DNA from: Odiellus spinosus
Lineage: Eukaryota > Arthropoda > Arachnida > Opiliones > Phalangiidae
Reading direction: 5' to 3'
Assembly (NCBI GenBank): GCA_963920705.1
Contig: CAWUCO010000090.1
Location: 372,001 to 436,000, forward strand
DNA: 64,000 bases
This document shows positions 24,401 to 36,188 of this stretch, one piece after another. Positions within the stretch are counted from its first letter, which is position 1. Every line of letters starts with the position of its first letter. The notes beneath the pieces were generated by a model. That model ran no database searches. It was not told where the DNA came from and saw only the letters and a list, made by a program, of their open reading frames with translations. Position numbers and translations under genes: made by a program.

Positions 24401-25115
24401 AAAGCGAATTTTGAAAATCTGAAATTTGACTATTTTGATATTGTATGATTTCTTGAATTGGCCATATTTTTCTTGTTTTTCAACGGATTTTCCAAAACTA
24501 TTGTTTTTTAGATAGACCAAAATTTGGTCTTTCGAGTGGTCTTAATTTTGTCTAAATCGCTTAAAATTCAAAAGTTTTGTGTCCATTTGAATCCAATAAT
24601 CTTGGATTTTTAAGCGTTTTTGCTTAATTTTAACCAATTTTATATTTGTCACAATTTTGCAATTTAGACAAAACCAAAGTCATTCGAAAGAGCAATTAAT
24701 GGACAGTCTAAATAATAAGAGTTTTCAAAAATCCGTTGAAAAACAAGAAAAATATGGCCAATTCAAGAAATCATAGAATATCAAAATAGTCAAATTTCAG
24801 ATTTTCAAAATTCGCTTTTTGATATTAGATGTTTTTTGAATTGTCCATATTTTCCATGTTTTTCAACGGATTTTCCAAAACTCTTGTTTTTTAGATAGAC
24901 CAAAATTTGGTCTTTCGAGTGGTCTTAATTTTGTCTAAATCGCTTAAAAATCAAAAGTTTTGTGTCCATTTGAATCCAATAATCTTGGATTTTTAAGCGT
25001 TTTTGCTTAATTTTAACCAATTTTATATTTGTCACAATTTTGCAATTTAGACAAAACCAAAGTCATTCGAAAGAGCAATTAATGGACAGTTTAAATAATA
25101 AGAGTTTTCAAAAAT
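21424..25115. repeat. Array block leading into the largest orientation palindrome
   Basis: K modules start at 21670(+), 22053(-), 22436(+, B/B), 22818(+), 23201(-), 23584(+), 23967(-), 24350(+) and 24733(-). The linkers from L- 21424 are -, -, +, -, +, -, +, -, +, +. L- 22573 is 245 bp with a degraded end (caggagtttggaaaatcct). K+ 23584 has ttttagacgg at its right terminus, one of the few damaged boundary repeats. L- 23338 has ttaaaataaagc, a variant otherwise found only in L- 62366. From 22818 onward the string is the left half of a macro-palindrome centred in L+ 24870. Confidence 0.86.
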
Positions 25116-27167
25116 CCGTTGAAAAACATGGAAAATATGGACAATTCAAAAAACATCTAATATCAAAAAGCGAATTTTGAAAATCTGAAATTTGACTATT
25201 TTGATATTCTATGATTTCTTGAATTGGCCATATTTTTCTTGTTTTTCAACGGATTTTTGAAAACTCTTATTATTTAGACTGTCCATTAATTGCTCTTTCG
25301 AATGACTTTGGTTTTGTCTAAATTGCCAAAACGTGACAAATATAAAATTGGTTAAAATTAAGCAAAAACGCTTAAAAATCCAAGATTATTGGATTCAAAT
25401 GGACACAAAACTTTTGAATTTTAAGCGATTTAGACAAAATTAAGACCACTCGAAAGACCAAATTTTGGTCTATCTAAAAAACAATAGTTTTGGAAAATCC
25501 GTTGAAAAACAAGAAAAATATGGCCAATTCTAGAAATCATACAATATCAAAAGAGTCAAATTTCAGATTTTAAAAATTCGCTTTTTGATATTAGATGTTT
25601 TTTGAATTGTCCATATTTTCCATGTTTTTCAACGGATTTTCCAAAACTCTTGATTTTCAGATAGACCAATATTTGCTCTTTCGAGTGGTCTTAATTTTGT
25701 CTAAATCGCTTAAAAATCAAAAGTTTTGTGTCCATTTGAATCCAATAATCTTGGATTTTTAAGCGTTTTTGCTTTATTTTAACCAATTTTATATTTGTCA
25801 CAATTTTGCAATTTAGACAAAACCAAAGTCATTCGAAAGAGCAATTAATGGACAGTTTAAATAATAAGAGTTTTCAAAAATCCGTTGAAAAACATGGAAA
25901 ATATGGACAATTCAAAAAACATCTAATATCAAAAAGCGAATTTTGAAAATCTGAAATTTGACTATTTTGATATTCTATGATTTCTTGAATTGGCCATATT
26001 TTTCTTGTTTTTCAACGGATTTTTGAAAACTCTTATTATTTAGACTGTCCATTAATTGCTCTTTCGAATGACTTTGGTTTTGTCTAAATTGCCAAAACGT
26101 GACAAATATAAAATTGGTTAAAATTAAGCAAAAACGCTTAAAAATCCAAGATTATTGGATTCAAATGGACACAAAACTTTTGAATTTTAAGCGATTTAGA
26201 CAAAATTAAGACCACTCGAAAGACCAAATTTTGGTCTATCTAAAAAACAATAGTTTTGGAAAATCCGTTGAAAAACAAGAAAAATATGGCCAATTCTAGA
26301 AATCATACAATATCAAAAGAGTCAAATTTCAGATTTTAAAAATTCGCTTTTTGATATTAGATGTTTTTTGAATTGTCCATATTTTCCATGTTTTTCAACG
26401 GATTTTCCAAAACTCTTGATTTTCAGATAGACCAATATTTGCTCTTTCGAGTGGTCTTAATTTTGTCTAAATCGCTTAAAAATCAAAAGTTTTGTGTCCA
26501 TTTGAATCCAATAATCTTGGATTTTTAAGCGTTTTTGCTTTATTTTAACCAATTTTATATTTGTCACAATTTTGCAATTTAGACAAAACCAAAGTCATTC
26601 GAAAGAGCAATTAATGGACAGTTTAAATAATAAGAGTTTTCAAAAATCCGTTGAAAAACATGGAAAATATGGACAATTCAAAAAACATCTAATATCAAAA
26701 AGCGAATTTTGAAAATCTGAAATTTGACTATTTTGATATTCTATGATTTCTTGAATTGGCCATATTTTTCTTGTTTTTCAACGGATTTTTGAAAATTCTT
26801 ATTATTTAGACTGTCCATTAATTGCTCTTTCGAATGACTTTGGTTTTGTCTAAATTGCCAAAACGTGACAAATATAAAATTGGTTAAAATTAAGTAAAAA
26901 CGCTTAAAAATCCAAGATTATTGGATTCAAATGGACACAAAACTTTTGAATTTTAAGCGATTTAGACAAAATTAAGACCACTCGAAAGACCAAATTTTGG
27001 TCTATCTAAAAAACAATAGTTTTGGAAAATCCGTAGAAAAACAAGAAAAATATGGCCAATTCTAGAAATCATACAATATCAAAATAGTCAAATTTCAGAT
27101 TTTCAAAATTCGTTTTTTGATATTAGATGTTTTTTGAATTGTCCATTTTTTCCATGTTTTTCAACGG
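22818..27167. repeat. 4.35-kb macro-palindrome of module orientations
   Basis: The K and L orientation string is its own reverse complement for eleven modules on each side of L+ 24870-25115, centre 24992.5, from K+ 22818 out to the end of K- 27031. Left of centre the string is K+ L+ K- L- K+ L+ K- L- K+ L+ K-; right of centre it is the mirror. Some diagnostic variants match across the centre (ttctaga and attgtatg in K 23584 and 26265). Others do not (gtcacaattttgc against gtcacgttttggc). The symmetry is therefore structural and old rather than a single recent inverted duplication. Confidence 0.75.
25116..27030. repeat. 766-bp tandem duplication (K+ L- K- L+) plus partial third copy
   Basis: Modules: K+ 25116, L- 25253, K- 25499, L+ 25636, then K+ 25882, L- 26019, K- 26265, L+ 26402, then K+ 26648, L- 26785. 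Copies 1 and 2 share the private change caaaagagtc in K- and gctttatttt in L+, 766 bp apart. L- modules here carry gccaaaacgtg. The string K+ L- K- L+ is the simplest fully alternating arrangement, in which each L is flanked by K modules of opposite orientation. Confidence 0.88.
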
Positions 27168-28536
27168 ATTTTTGAAAACTCTTATTATTTAAACTGTCCA
27201 TTAATTGCTCTTTCGAATGACTTTGTTTTGTCTAAATTGCAAAATTGTGACAAATATAAAATTGGTTAAAATTAAGCAAAAACGCTTAAAAATCCAAGAT
27301 TATTGGATTCAAATGGACACAAAACTTTTGATTTTTAAGCGATTTAGACAAAATTAAGACCAAATTTTGGTCTATCTAAAAAACAAGAGTTTTGGAAAAT
27401 CCGTTGAAAAACATTTAAAATATGGACAATTCAAAAAACATCTAATATCAAAAAGCGAATTTTGAAAATCTGAAATTTGACTATTTTGATATTCTATGAT
27501 TTCTTGAATTGGCCATATTTTTCTTGTTTTTCAACGGATTTTTGAAAACTCTTATTATTTAGACTGTCCATTAATTGCTCTTTCGAATGACTTTGGTTTT
27601 GTCTAAATTGCCAAAACGTGACAAATATAAAATTGGTTAAAATTAAGCAAAAACGCTTAAAAATCCAAGATTATTGGATTCAAATGGACACAAAACTTTT
27701 GAATTTTAAGCGATTTAGACAAAATTAAGACCACTCGAAAGACCAAATTTTGGTCTATCTAAAAAACAATAGTTTTGGAAAATCCGTTGAAAAACAAGAA
27801 AAATATGGCCAATTCTAGAAATCATACAATATCAAAATAGTCAAATTTCAGATTTTCAAAATTCGCTTTTTGATATTAGATGTTTTTTGAATTGTCCATA
27901 TTTTCCATGTTTTTCAACGGATTTTTGAAAACTCTTATTATTTAAACTGTCCATTAATTGCTCTTTCGAATGACTTTGTTTTGTCTAAATTGCAAAATTG
28001 TGACAAATATAAAATTGGTTAAAATTAAGCAAAAACGCTTAAAAATCCAAGATTATTGGATTCAAATGGACACAAAACTTTTGATTTTTAAGCGATTTAG
28101 ACAAAATTAAGACCAAATTTTGGTCTATCTAAAAAACAAGAGTTTTGGAAAATCCGTTGAAAAACATGGAAAATATGGACAATTCAAAAAACATCTAATA
28201 TCAAAAAGCGAATTTTGAAAATCTGAAATTTGACTATTTTGATATTCTATGATTTCTTGAATTGGCCATATTTTTCTTGTTTTTCAACGGATTTTTGAAA
28301 ACTCTTATTATTTAGACTGTCCATTAATTGCTCTTTCGAATGACTTTGGTTTTGTCTAAATTGCCAAAACGTGACAAATATAAAATTGGTTAAAATTAAG
28401 CAAAAACGCTTAAAAATCCAAGATTATTGGATTCAAATGGACACAAAACTTTTGAATTTTAAGCGATTTAGACAAAATTAAGACCACTCGAAAGACCAAA
28501 TTTTGGTCTATCTAAAGAACAATAGTTTTGGAAAAT
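27031..28536. repeat. 753-bp unit x2 with a 12-bp linker deletion
   Basis: Modules: K- 27031, L- 27168 (233 bp), K+ 27401, L- 27538, then K- 27784, L- 27921 (233 bp), K+ 28154, L- 28291. In both short linkers the text reads attaagaccaaatttt, with one copy of the agacc...agacc pair and the 12 bp between removed (junctions at 27357-27361 and 28110-28114). Each also lacks one G in gactttgttttg. The next K- L- K+ L- (28537 on) is the same unit without the 12-bp loss. The deletion therefore arose once and was copied by duplication. Confidence 0.88.
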
Positions 28537-31500
28537 CCGTTGAAAAACAAGAAAAATATGGCCAATTCTAGAAATCATACAATATCAAAATAGTCAAATT
28601 TCAGATTTTCAAAATTCGCTTTTTGATATTAGATGTTTTTTGAATTGTCCATATTTTCCATGTTTTTCAACGGATTTTTGAAAACTCTTATTATTTAAAC
28701 TGTCCATTAATTGCTCTTTCGAATGACTTTGTTTTGTCTAAATTGCAAAATTGTGACAAATATAAAATTGGCTAAAATTAAGCAAAAACGCTTAAAAATC
28801 CAAGATTATTGGATTCAAATGGACACAAAACTTTTGATTTTTAAGCGATTTAGACAAAATTAAGACCACTCGAAAGACCAAATTTTGGTCTATCTAAAAA
28901 ACAAGAGTTTTGGAAAATCCGTTGAAAAACATGGAAAATATGGACAATTCAAAAAACATCTAATATCAAAAAGCGAATTTTGAAAATCTGAAATTTGACT
29001 ATTTTGATATTCTATGATTTCTTGAATTGGCCATATTTTTCTTGTTTTTCAACGGATTTTTGAAAACTCTTATTATTTAGACTGTCCATTAATTGCTCTT
29101 TCGAATGACTTTGGTTTTGTCTAAATTGCCAAAACGTGACAAATATAAAATTGGTTAAAATTAAGCAAAAACGCTTAAAAATCCAAGATTATTGGATTCA
29201 AATGGACACAAAACTTTTGAATTTTAAGCGATTTAGACAAAATTAAGACCACTCGAAAGACCAAATTTTGGTCTATCTAAAAAACAATAGTTTTGGAAAA
29301 TCCGTTGAAAAACAAGAAAAATATGGCCAATTCTAGAAATCATACAATATCAAAATTGTCAAATTTCAGATTTTAAAAATTCGCTTTTTGATATTAGATG
29401 TTTTTTGAATTGTCCATATTTTCCATGTTTTTCAACGGATTTTCCAAAACTCTTGATTTTCAGATAGACCAATATTTGCTCTTTTGAGTGGTCTTAATTT
29501 TGTCTAAATCGCTTAAAAATCAAAAGTTTTGTGTCCATTTGAATCCAATAATCTTGGATTTTTAAGCGTTTTTGCTTAATTTTAACCAATTTTATATTTG
29601 TCACAATTTTGCAATTTAGACAAAAACAAAGTCATTCGAAAGAGCAATTAATGGACAGTCTTAATAATAAGAGTTTTCAAAAATCCGTTGAAAAACAAGA
29701 AAAATATGGCCAATTCAAAAAACATCTAATATCAAAAAGCGAATTTTGAAAATCTGAAATTTGACTATTTTGATATTCTATGATTTCTTGAATTGGCCAT
29801 ATTTTTCTTGTTTTTCAACGGATTTTTGAAAACTTTTATTATTTAGACTGTCCATTAATTGCTCTTTCGAATGACTTTGGTTTTGTCTAAATTGCAAAAT
29901 TGTGACAAATATAAAATTGGTTAAAATTAAGCAAAAACGCTTAAAAATCCAAGATTATTGGATTCAAATGGACACAAAACTTTTGAAGTTTAAGCGATTT
30001 AGACAAAATTAAGACCACTCGAAAGACCAAATTTTGGTCTATCTAAAAAACAATAGTTTTGGAAAATCCGTTGAAAAACATGGAAAATATGGACAATTCA
30101 AAAAACATCTAATATCAAAAAGCGAATTTTGAAAATCTGAAATTTGACTATTTTGATATTCTATGATTTCTTGAATTGGCCATATTTTCCATGTTTTTCA
30201 ACGGATTTTTGAAAACTCTTATTATTTAAACTGTCCATTAATTGCTCTTTCGAATGACTTTGGTTTTGTCTAAATTGCAAAATTGTGACAAATATAAAAT
30301 TGGTTAAAATTAAGCAAAAACGCTTAAAAATCCAAGATTATTGGATTCAAATGGACACAAAACTTTTGATTTTTAAGCGATTTAGACAAAATTAAGACCA
30401 CTCGAAAGAGCAAATATTGATCTATCTAAAAAACAAGAGTTTTGGAAAATCAGTTGAAAAACATGGAAAATATGGACAATTCAAAAAACATCAAATATCA
30501 AAAAGCGAATTTTTAAAATCTGAAATTTGACTATTTTGATATTGTATGATTTCTAGAATTGGCCATATTTTTCTTGTTTTTCAACGGATTTTCCAAAACT
30601 ATTGTTTTTTAGATAGACCAAAATTTGGTCTTTCGAGTGGTCTTAATTTTGTCGAAATCGCTTAAAATTCAAAAGTTTTGTGTCCATTTGAATCCAATAA
30701 TCTTGGATTTTTAAGCGTTTTTGCTTAATTTTAACCAATTTTATATTTGTCACGTTTTGGCAATTTAGACAAAACCAAAGTCATTCGAAAGAGCAATTAA
30801 TGGACAGTCTAAATAATAAGAGTTTTCAAAAATCCGTTGAAAAACAAGAAAAATATGGCCAATTCAAGAAATCATAGAATATCAAAATAGTCAAATTACA
30901 GATTTTCAAAATTCGCTTTTTGATATTAGATGTTTTTGAATTGTCCATATTTTCCATGTTTTTCAACGGATTTTCCAAAACTCTTGTTTTTTAGATAGAC
31001 CAAAATTTGGTCTTTCGAGTGGTCTTAATTTTGTCTAAATCGCTTAAAAATCAAAAGTTTTGTGTCCATTTGAATCCAATAATCTTGGATTTTTAAGCGT
31101 TTTTGCTTAATTTTAACCAATTTTATATTTGTCACAATTTTGCAATTTAGACAAAACAAAGTCATTCGAAAGAGCAAATATTGGTCTATCTAAAAAACAA
31201 GAGTTTTGGAAAATCCGTTGAAAAACATGGAAAATATGGACAATTCAAAAAACATCTAATATCAAAAAGCGAATTTTTAAAATCTGAAATTTGACTATTT
31301 TGATATTGTATGATTTCTTGAATTGGCCATATTTTTCTTGTTTTTCAACGGATTTTCCAAAACTATTGTTTTTTAGATAGACCAAAATTTGGTCTTTCGA
31401 GTGGTCTTAATTTTGTCTAAATCGCTTAAAATTCAAAAGTTTTGTGTCCATTTAAATCCAATAATCTTGGATTTTTAAGCGTTTTTGCTTAATTTTAACC

Positions 31501-31597
31501 AATTTTATATTTGTCACGTTTTGGCAATTTAGACAAAACCAAAGTCATTCGAAAGAGCAATTAATGGACAGTCTAAATAATAAGAGTTTTCAAAAAT
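28537..31597. repeat. 3,061-bp higher-order repeat, copy 1
   Basis: Modules: K- 28537, L- 28674, K+ 28919, L- 29056, K- 29302, L+ 29439, K+ 29685 (B/B ends), L- 29822, K+ 30068 (A/A ends), L- 30205, K+ 30451, L+ 30588, K- 30834 (136 bp), L+ 30970 (hybrid), K+ 31215, L+ 31352. The true breakpoints lie inside the K- modules at 28537, 31598 and 34659. Private markers repeated 3,061 bp downstream are caaaattgtc, cttttgaagtttaag, ttgatctatc, aaatcagttg, ttttgtcgaaatc, caaattacag and tccatttaaatcc. Confidence 0.9.
30970..31214 (+). repeat. Chimeric L module with two G-type ends
   Basis: This 245-bp linker starts as a normal L+ (G arm first). After gacaaaacaaagtcattcg it switches, and where the C arm should follow it has gagcaaatattggtc and aacaagagttttgg, the terminal part of a G arm. 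The switch lies in the stretch shared by the two homologous arms (attcgaaagagcaa). It was probably made by conversion or crossover between arms. An identical copy is at 34031-34275 because of the 3,061-bp duplication. Confidence 0.85.
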
Positions 31598-34500
31598 CCG
31601 TTGAAAAACAAGAAAAATATGGCCAATTCAAGAAATCATAGAATATCAAAATAGTCAAATTTCAGATTTTCAAAATTCGCTTTTTGATATTAGATGTTTT
31701 TTGAATTGTCCATATTTTCCATGTTTTTCAACGGATTTTTGAAAACTCTTATTATTTAAACTGTCCATTAATTGCTCTTTCGAATGACTTTGTTTTGTCT
31801 AAATTGCAAAATTGTGACAAATATAAAATTGGTTAAAATTAAGCAAAAACGCTTAAAAATCCAAGATTATTGGATTCAAATGGACACAAAACTTTTGATT
31901 TTTAAGCGATTTAGACAAAATTAAGACCACTCGAAAGACCAAATTTTGGTCTATCTAAAAAACAAGAGTTTTGGAAAATCCGTTGAAAAACATGGAAAAT
32001 ATGGACAATTCAAAAAACATCTAATATCAAAAAGCGAATTTTGAAAATCTGAAATTTGACTATTTTGATATTCTATGATTTCTTGAATTGGCCATATTTT
32101 TCTTGTTTTTCAACGGATTTTTGAAAACTCTTATTATTTAGACTGTCCATTAATTGCTCTTTCGAATGACTTTGGTTTTGTCTAAATTGCCAAAACGTGA
32201 CAAATATAAAATTGGTTAAAATTAAGCAAAAACGCTTAAAAATCCAAGATTATTGGATTCAAATGGACACAAAACTTTTGAATTTTAAGCGATTTAGACA
32301 AAATTAAGACCACTCGAAAGACCAAATTTTGGTCTATCTAAAAAACAATAGTTTTGGAAAATCCGTTGAAAAACAAGAAAAATATGGCCAATTCTAGAAA
32401 TCATACAATATCAAAATTGTCAAATTTCAGATTTTAAAAATTCGCTTTTTGATATTAGATGTTTTTTGAATTGTCCATATTTTCCATGTTTTTCAACGGA
32501 TTTTCCAAAACTCTTGATTTTCAGATAGACCAATATTTGCTCTTTTGAGTGGTCTTAATTTTGTCTAAATCGCTTAAAAATCAAAAGTTTTGTGTCCATT
32601 TGAATCCAATAATCTTGGATTTTTAAGCGTTTTTGCTTAATTTTAACCAATTTTATATTTGTCACAATTTTGCAATTTAGACAAAAACAAAGTCATTCGA
32701 AAGAGCAATTAATGGACAGTCTTAATAATAAGAGTTTTCAAAAATCCGTTGAAAAACAAGAAAAATATGGCCAATTCAAAAAACATCTAATATCAAAAAG
32801 CGAATTTTGAAAATCTGAAATTTGACTATTTTGATATTCTATGATTTCTTGAATTGGCCATATTTTTCTTGTTTTTCAACGGATTTTTGAAAACTTTTAT
32901 TATTTAGACTGTCCATTAATTGCTCTTTCGAATGACTTTGGTTTTGTCTAAATTGCAAAATTGTGACAAATATAAAATTGGTTAAAATTAAGCAAAAACG
33001 CTTAAAAATCCAAGATTATTGGATTCAAATGGACACAAAACTTTTGAAGTTTAAGCGATTTAGACAAAATTAAGACCACTCGAAAGACCAAATTTTGGTC
33101 TATCTAAAAAACAATAGTTTTGGAAAATCCGTTGAAAAACATGGAAAATATGGACAATTCAAAAAACATCTAATATCAAAAAGCGAATTTTGAAAATCTG
33201 AAATTTGACTATTTTGATATTCTATGATTTCTTGAATTGGCCATATTTTCCATGTTTTTCAACGGATTTTTGAAAACTCTTATTATTTAAACTGTCCATT
33301 AATTGCTCTTTCGAATGACTTTGGTTTTGTCTAAATTGCAAAATTGTGACAAATATAAAATTGGTTAAAATTAAGCAAAAACGCTTAAAAATCCAAGATT
33401 ATTGGATTCAAATGGACACAAAACTTTTGATTTTTAAGCGATTTAGACAAAATTAAGACCACTCGAAAGAGCAAATATTGATCTATCTAAAAAACAAGAG
33501 TTTTGGAAAATCAGTTGAAAAACATGGAAAATATGGACAATTCAAAAAACATCAAATATCAAAAAGCGAATTTTTAAAATCTGAAATTTGACTATTTTGA
33601 TATTGTATGATTTCTAGAATTGGCCATATTTTTCTTGTTTTTCAACGGATTTTCCAAAACTATTGTTTTTTAGATAGACCAAAATTTGGTCTTTCGAGTG
33701 GTCTTAATTTTGTCGAAATCGCTTAAAATTCAAAAGTTTTGTGTCCATTTGAATCCAATAATCTTGGATTTTTAAGCGTTTTTGCTTAATTTTAACCAAT
33801 TTTATATTTGTCACGTTTTGGCAATTTAGACAAAACCAAAGTCATTCGAAAGAGCAATTAATGGACAGTCTAAATAATAAGAGTTTTCAAAAATCCGTTG
33901 AAAAACAAGAAAAATATGGCCAATTCAAGAAATCATAGAATATCAAAATAGTCAAATTACAGATTTTCAAAATTCGCTTTTTGATATTAGATGTTTTTGA
34001 ATTGTCCATATTTTCCATGTTTTTCAACGGATTTTCCAAAACTCTTGTTTTTTAGATAGACCAAAATTTGGTCTTTCGAGTGGTCTTAATTTTGTCTAAA
34101 TCGCTTAAAAATCAAAAGTTTTGTGTCCATTTGAATCCAATAATCTTGGATTTTTAAGCGTTTTTGCTTAATTTTAACCAATTTTATATTTGTCACAATT
34201 TTGCAATTTAGACAAAACAAAGTCATTCGAAAGAGCAAATATTGGTCTATCTAAAAAACAAGAGTTTTGGAAAATCCGTTGAAAAACATGGAAAATATGG
34301 ACAATTCAAAAAACATCTAATATCAAAAAGCGAATTTTTAAAATCTGAAATTTGACTATTTTGATATTGTATGATTTCTTGAATTGGCCATATTTTTCTT
34401 GTTTTTCAACGGATTTTCCAAAACTATTGTTTTTTAGATAGACCAAAATTTGGTCTTTCGAGTGGTCTTAATTTTGTCTAAATCGCTTAAAATTCAAAAG

Positions 34501-34658
34501 TTTTGTGTCCATTTAAATCCAATAATCTTGGATTTTTAAGCGTTTTTGCTTAATTTTAACCAATTTTATATTTGTCACGTTTTGGCAATTTAGACAAAAC
34601 CAAAGTCATTCGAAAGAGCAATTAATGGACAGTCTAAATAATAAGAGTTTTCAAAAAT
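31598..34658. repeat. 3,061-bp higher-order repeat, copy 2
   Basis: Modules: K- 31598, L- 31735, K+ 31980, L- 32117, K- 32363, L+ 32500, K+ 32746 (B/B), L- 32883, K+ 33129 (A/A), L- 33266, K+ 33512, L+ 33649, K- 33895 (136 bp), L+ 34031 (chimeric), K+ 34276, L+ 34413. All private markers of copy 1 recur at +3,061 and I saw no clear difference across the interior. This implies either a very recent duplication or an assembly duplication. The right end overlaps the 1,913-bp repeat that follows. Confidence 0.9.
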
Positions 34659-36188
34659 CCGTTGAAAAACAAGAAAAATATGGCCAATTCAAGAAATCAT
34701 AGAATATCAAAATAGTCAAATTTCAGATTTTCAAAATTCGCTTTTTGATATTAGATGTTTTTTGAATTGTCCATATTTTCCATGTTTTTCAACGGATTTT
34801 CCAAAACTCTTGTTTTTTAGATAGAACAAAATTTGGTCTTTCGAGTGGTCTTAATTTTGTCTAAATCGCTTAAAAATCAAAAGTTTTGTGTCCATTTGAA
34901 TCCAATAATCTTGGATTTTTACGCGTTTTTGCTTAATTTTAACCAATTTTATATTTGTCACAATTTTGCAATTTAGACAAAACAAAGTCATTCGAAAGAG
35001 CAATTAATGGACAGTTTAAATAATAAGAGTTTTCAAAAATCCGTTGAAAAACATGGAAAATATGGCCAATTCAAGAAATCATAGAATATCAAAATAGTCA
35101 AATTTCAGATTTTCAAAATTCGCTTTTTGATATTAGATGTTTTTTGAATTGTCCATATTTTCCATGTTTTTCAACGGATTTTTGAAAACTCTTATTATTT
35201 AAACTGTCCATTAATTGCTCTTTCGAATGACTTTGGTTTTGTCTAAATTGCAAAATTGTGACAAATATAAAATTGGTTAAAATTAAGCAAAAACGCTTAA
35301 AAATCCAAGATTATTGGATTCAAATGGACACAAAACTTTTGATTTTTAAGCGATTTAGACAAAATTAAGACCACTCGAAAGACCAAATTTTGGTCTATCT
35401 AAAAAACAAGAGTTTTGAAAAATCCGTTGAAAAACATGGAAAATATGGACAATTCAAAAAACATCTAATATCAAAAAGCGAATTTTGAAAATCTGAAATT
35501 TGACTTTTTTGATATTCTATGATTTCTTGAATTGGCCATATTTTTCTTGTTTTTCAACGGATTTTCCAAAACTATTGTTTTTTAGATTGACCAAAATTTG
35601 GTCTTTCGAGTGGTCTTAATTTTGTCTAAATCGCTTAAAATTCAAAAGTTTTGTGTCCATTTGAATCCAATAATCTTGGATTTTTAAGCGTTTTTGCTTA
35701 ATTTTAACCAATTTTATATTTGTCACAATTTTGCAATTTAGACAAAACCAAAGTCATTCGAAAGAGCAATTAATGGACAGTCTAAATAATAAGAGTTTTC
35801 AAAAATCCGTTGAAAAAGAAGAAAAATATAGCCAATTCAAGAAATCATAGAATATCAAAATAGTCAAATTTCAGATTTTCAAAATTCGCTTTTTGATATT
35901 AGATGTTTTTTGAATTGTCCATATTTTCCATGTTTTTCAACGGATTTTTGAAAACTCTTATTATTTAAACTGTCCAATAATTGCTCTTTCGAATGACTTT
36001 GTTTTGTCTAAATTGCAAAATTGTGACAAATATAAAATTGGTTAAAATTAAGCAAAAACGCTTAAAAATCCAAGATTATTGGATTCAAATGGACACAAAA
36101 CTTTTGATTTTTAAGCGATTTAGACAAAATTAAGACCACTCGAAAGAGCAAATATTGGTCTATCTGAAAATCAAGAGTTTTGGAAAAT
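34276..36188. repeat. 1,913-bp higher-order repeat, copy 1
   Basis: Modules: K+ 34276, L+ 34413, K- 34659, L+ 34796, K- 35041 (A/A ends), L- 35178, K+ 35424, L+ 35561, K- 35807, L- 35944. Markers repeated in copy 2 are tccatttaaatcc, gatagaacaaaatttgg, ggatttttacgcg, gacaaaacaaagtc, catggaaaatatggcc, gttttgaaaaatcc, gactttttt, tttttagattgacc, ccgttgaaaaagaag, aaatatagcc and gtccaataattg. The first three modules also belong to copy 2 of the 3,061-bp repeat, so the two duplications are nested. Confidence 0.9.
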
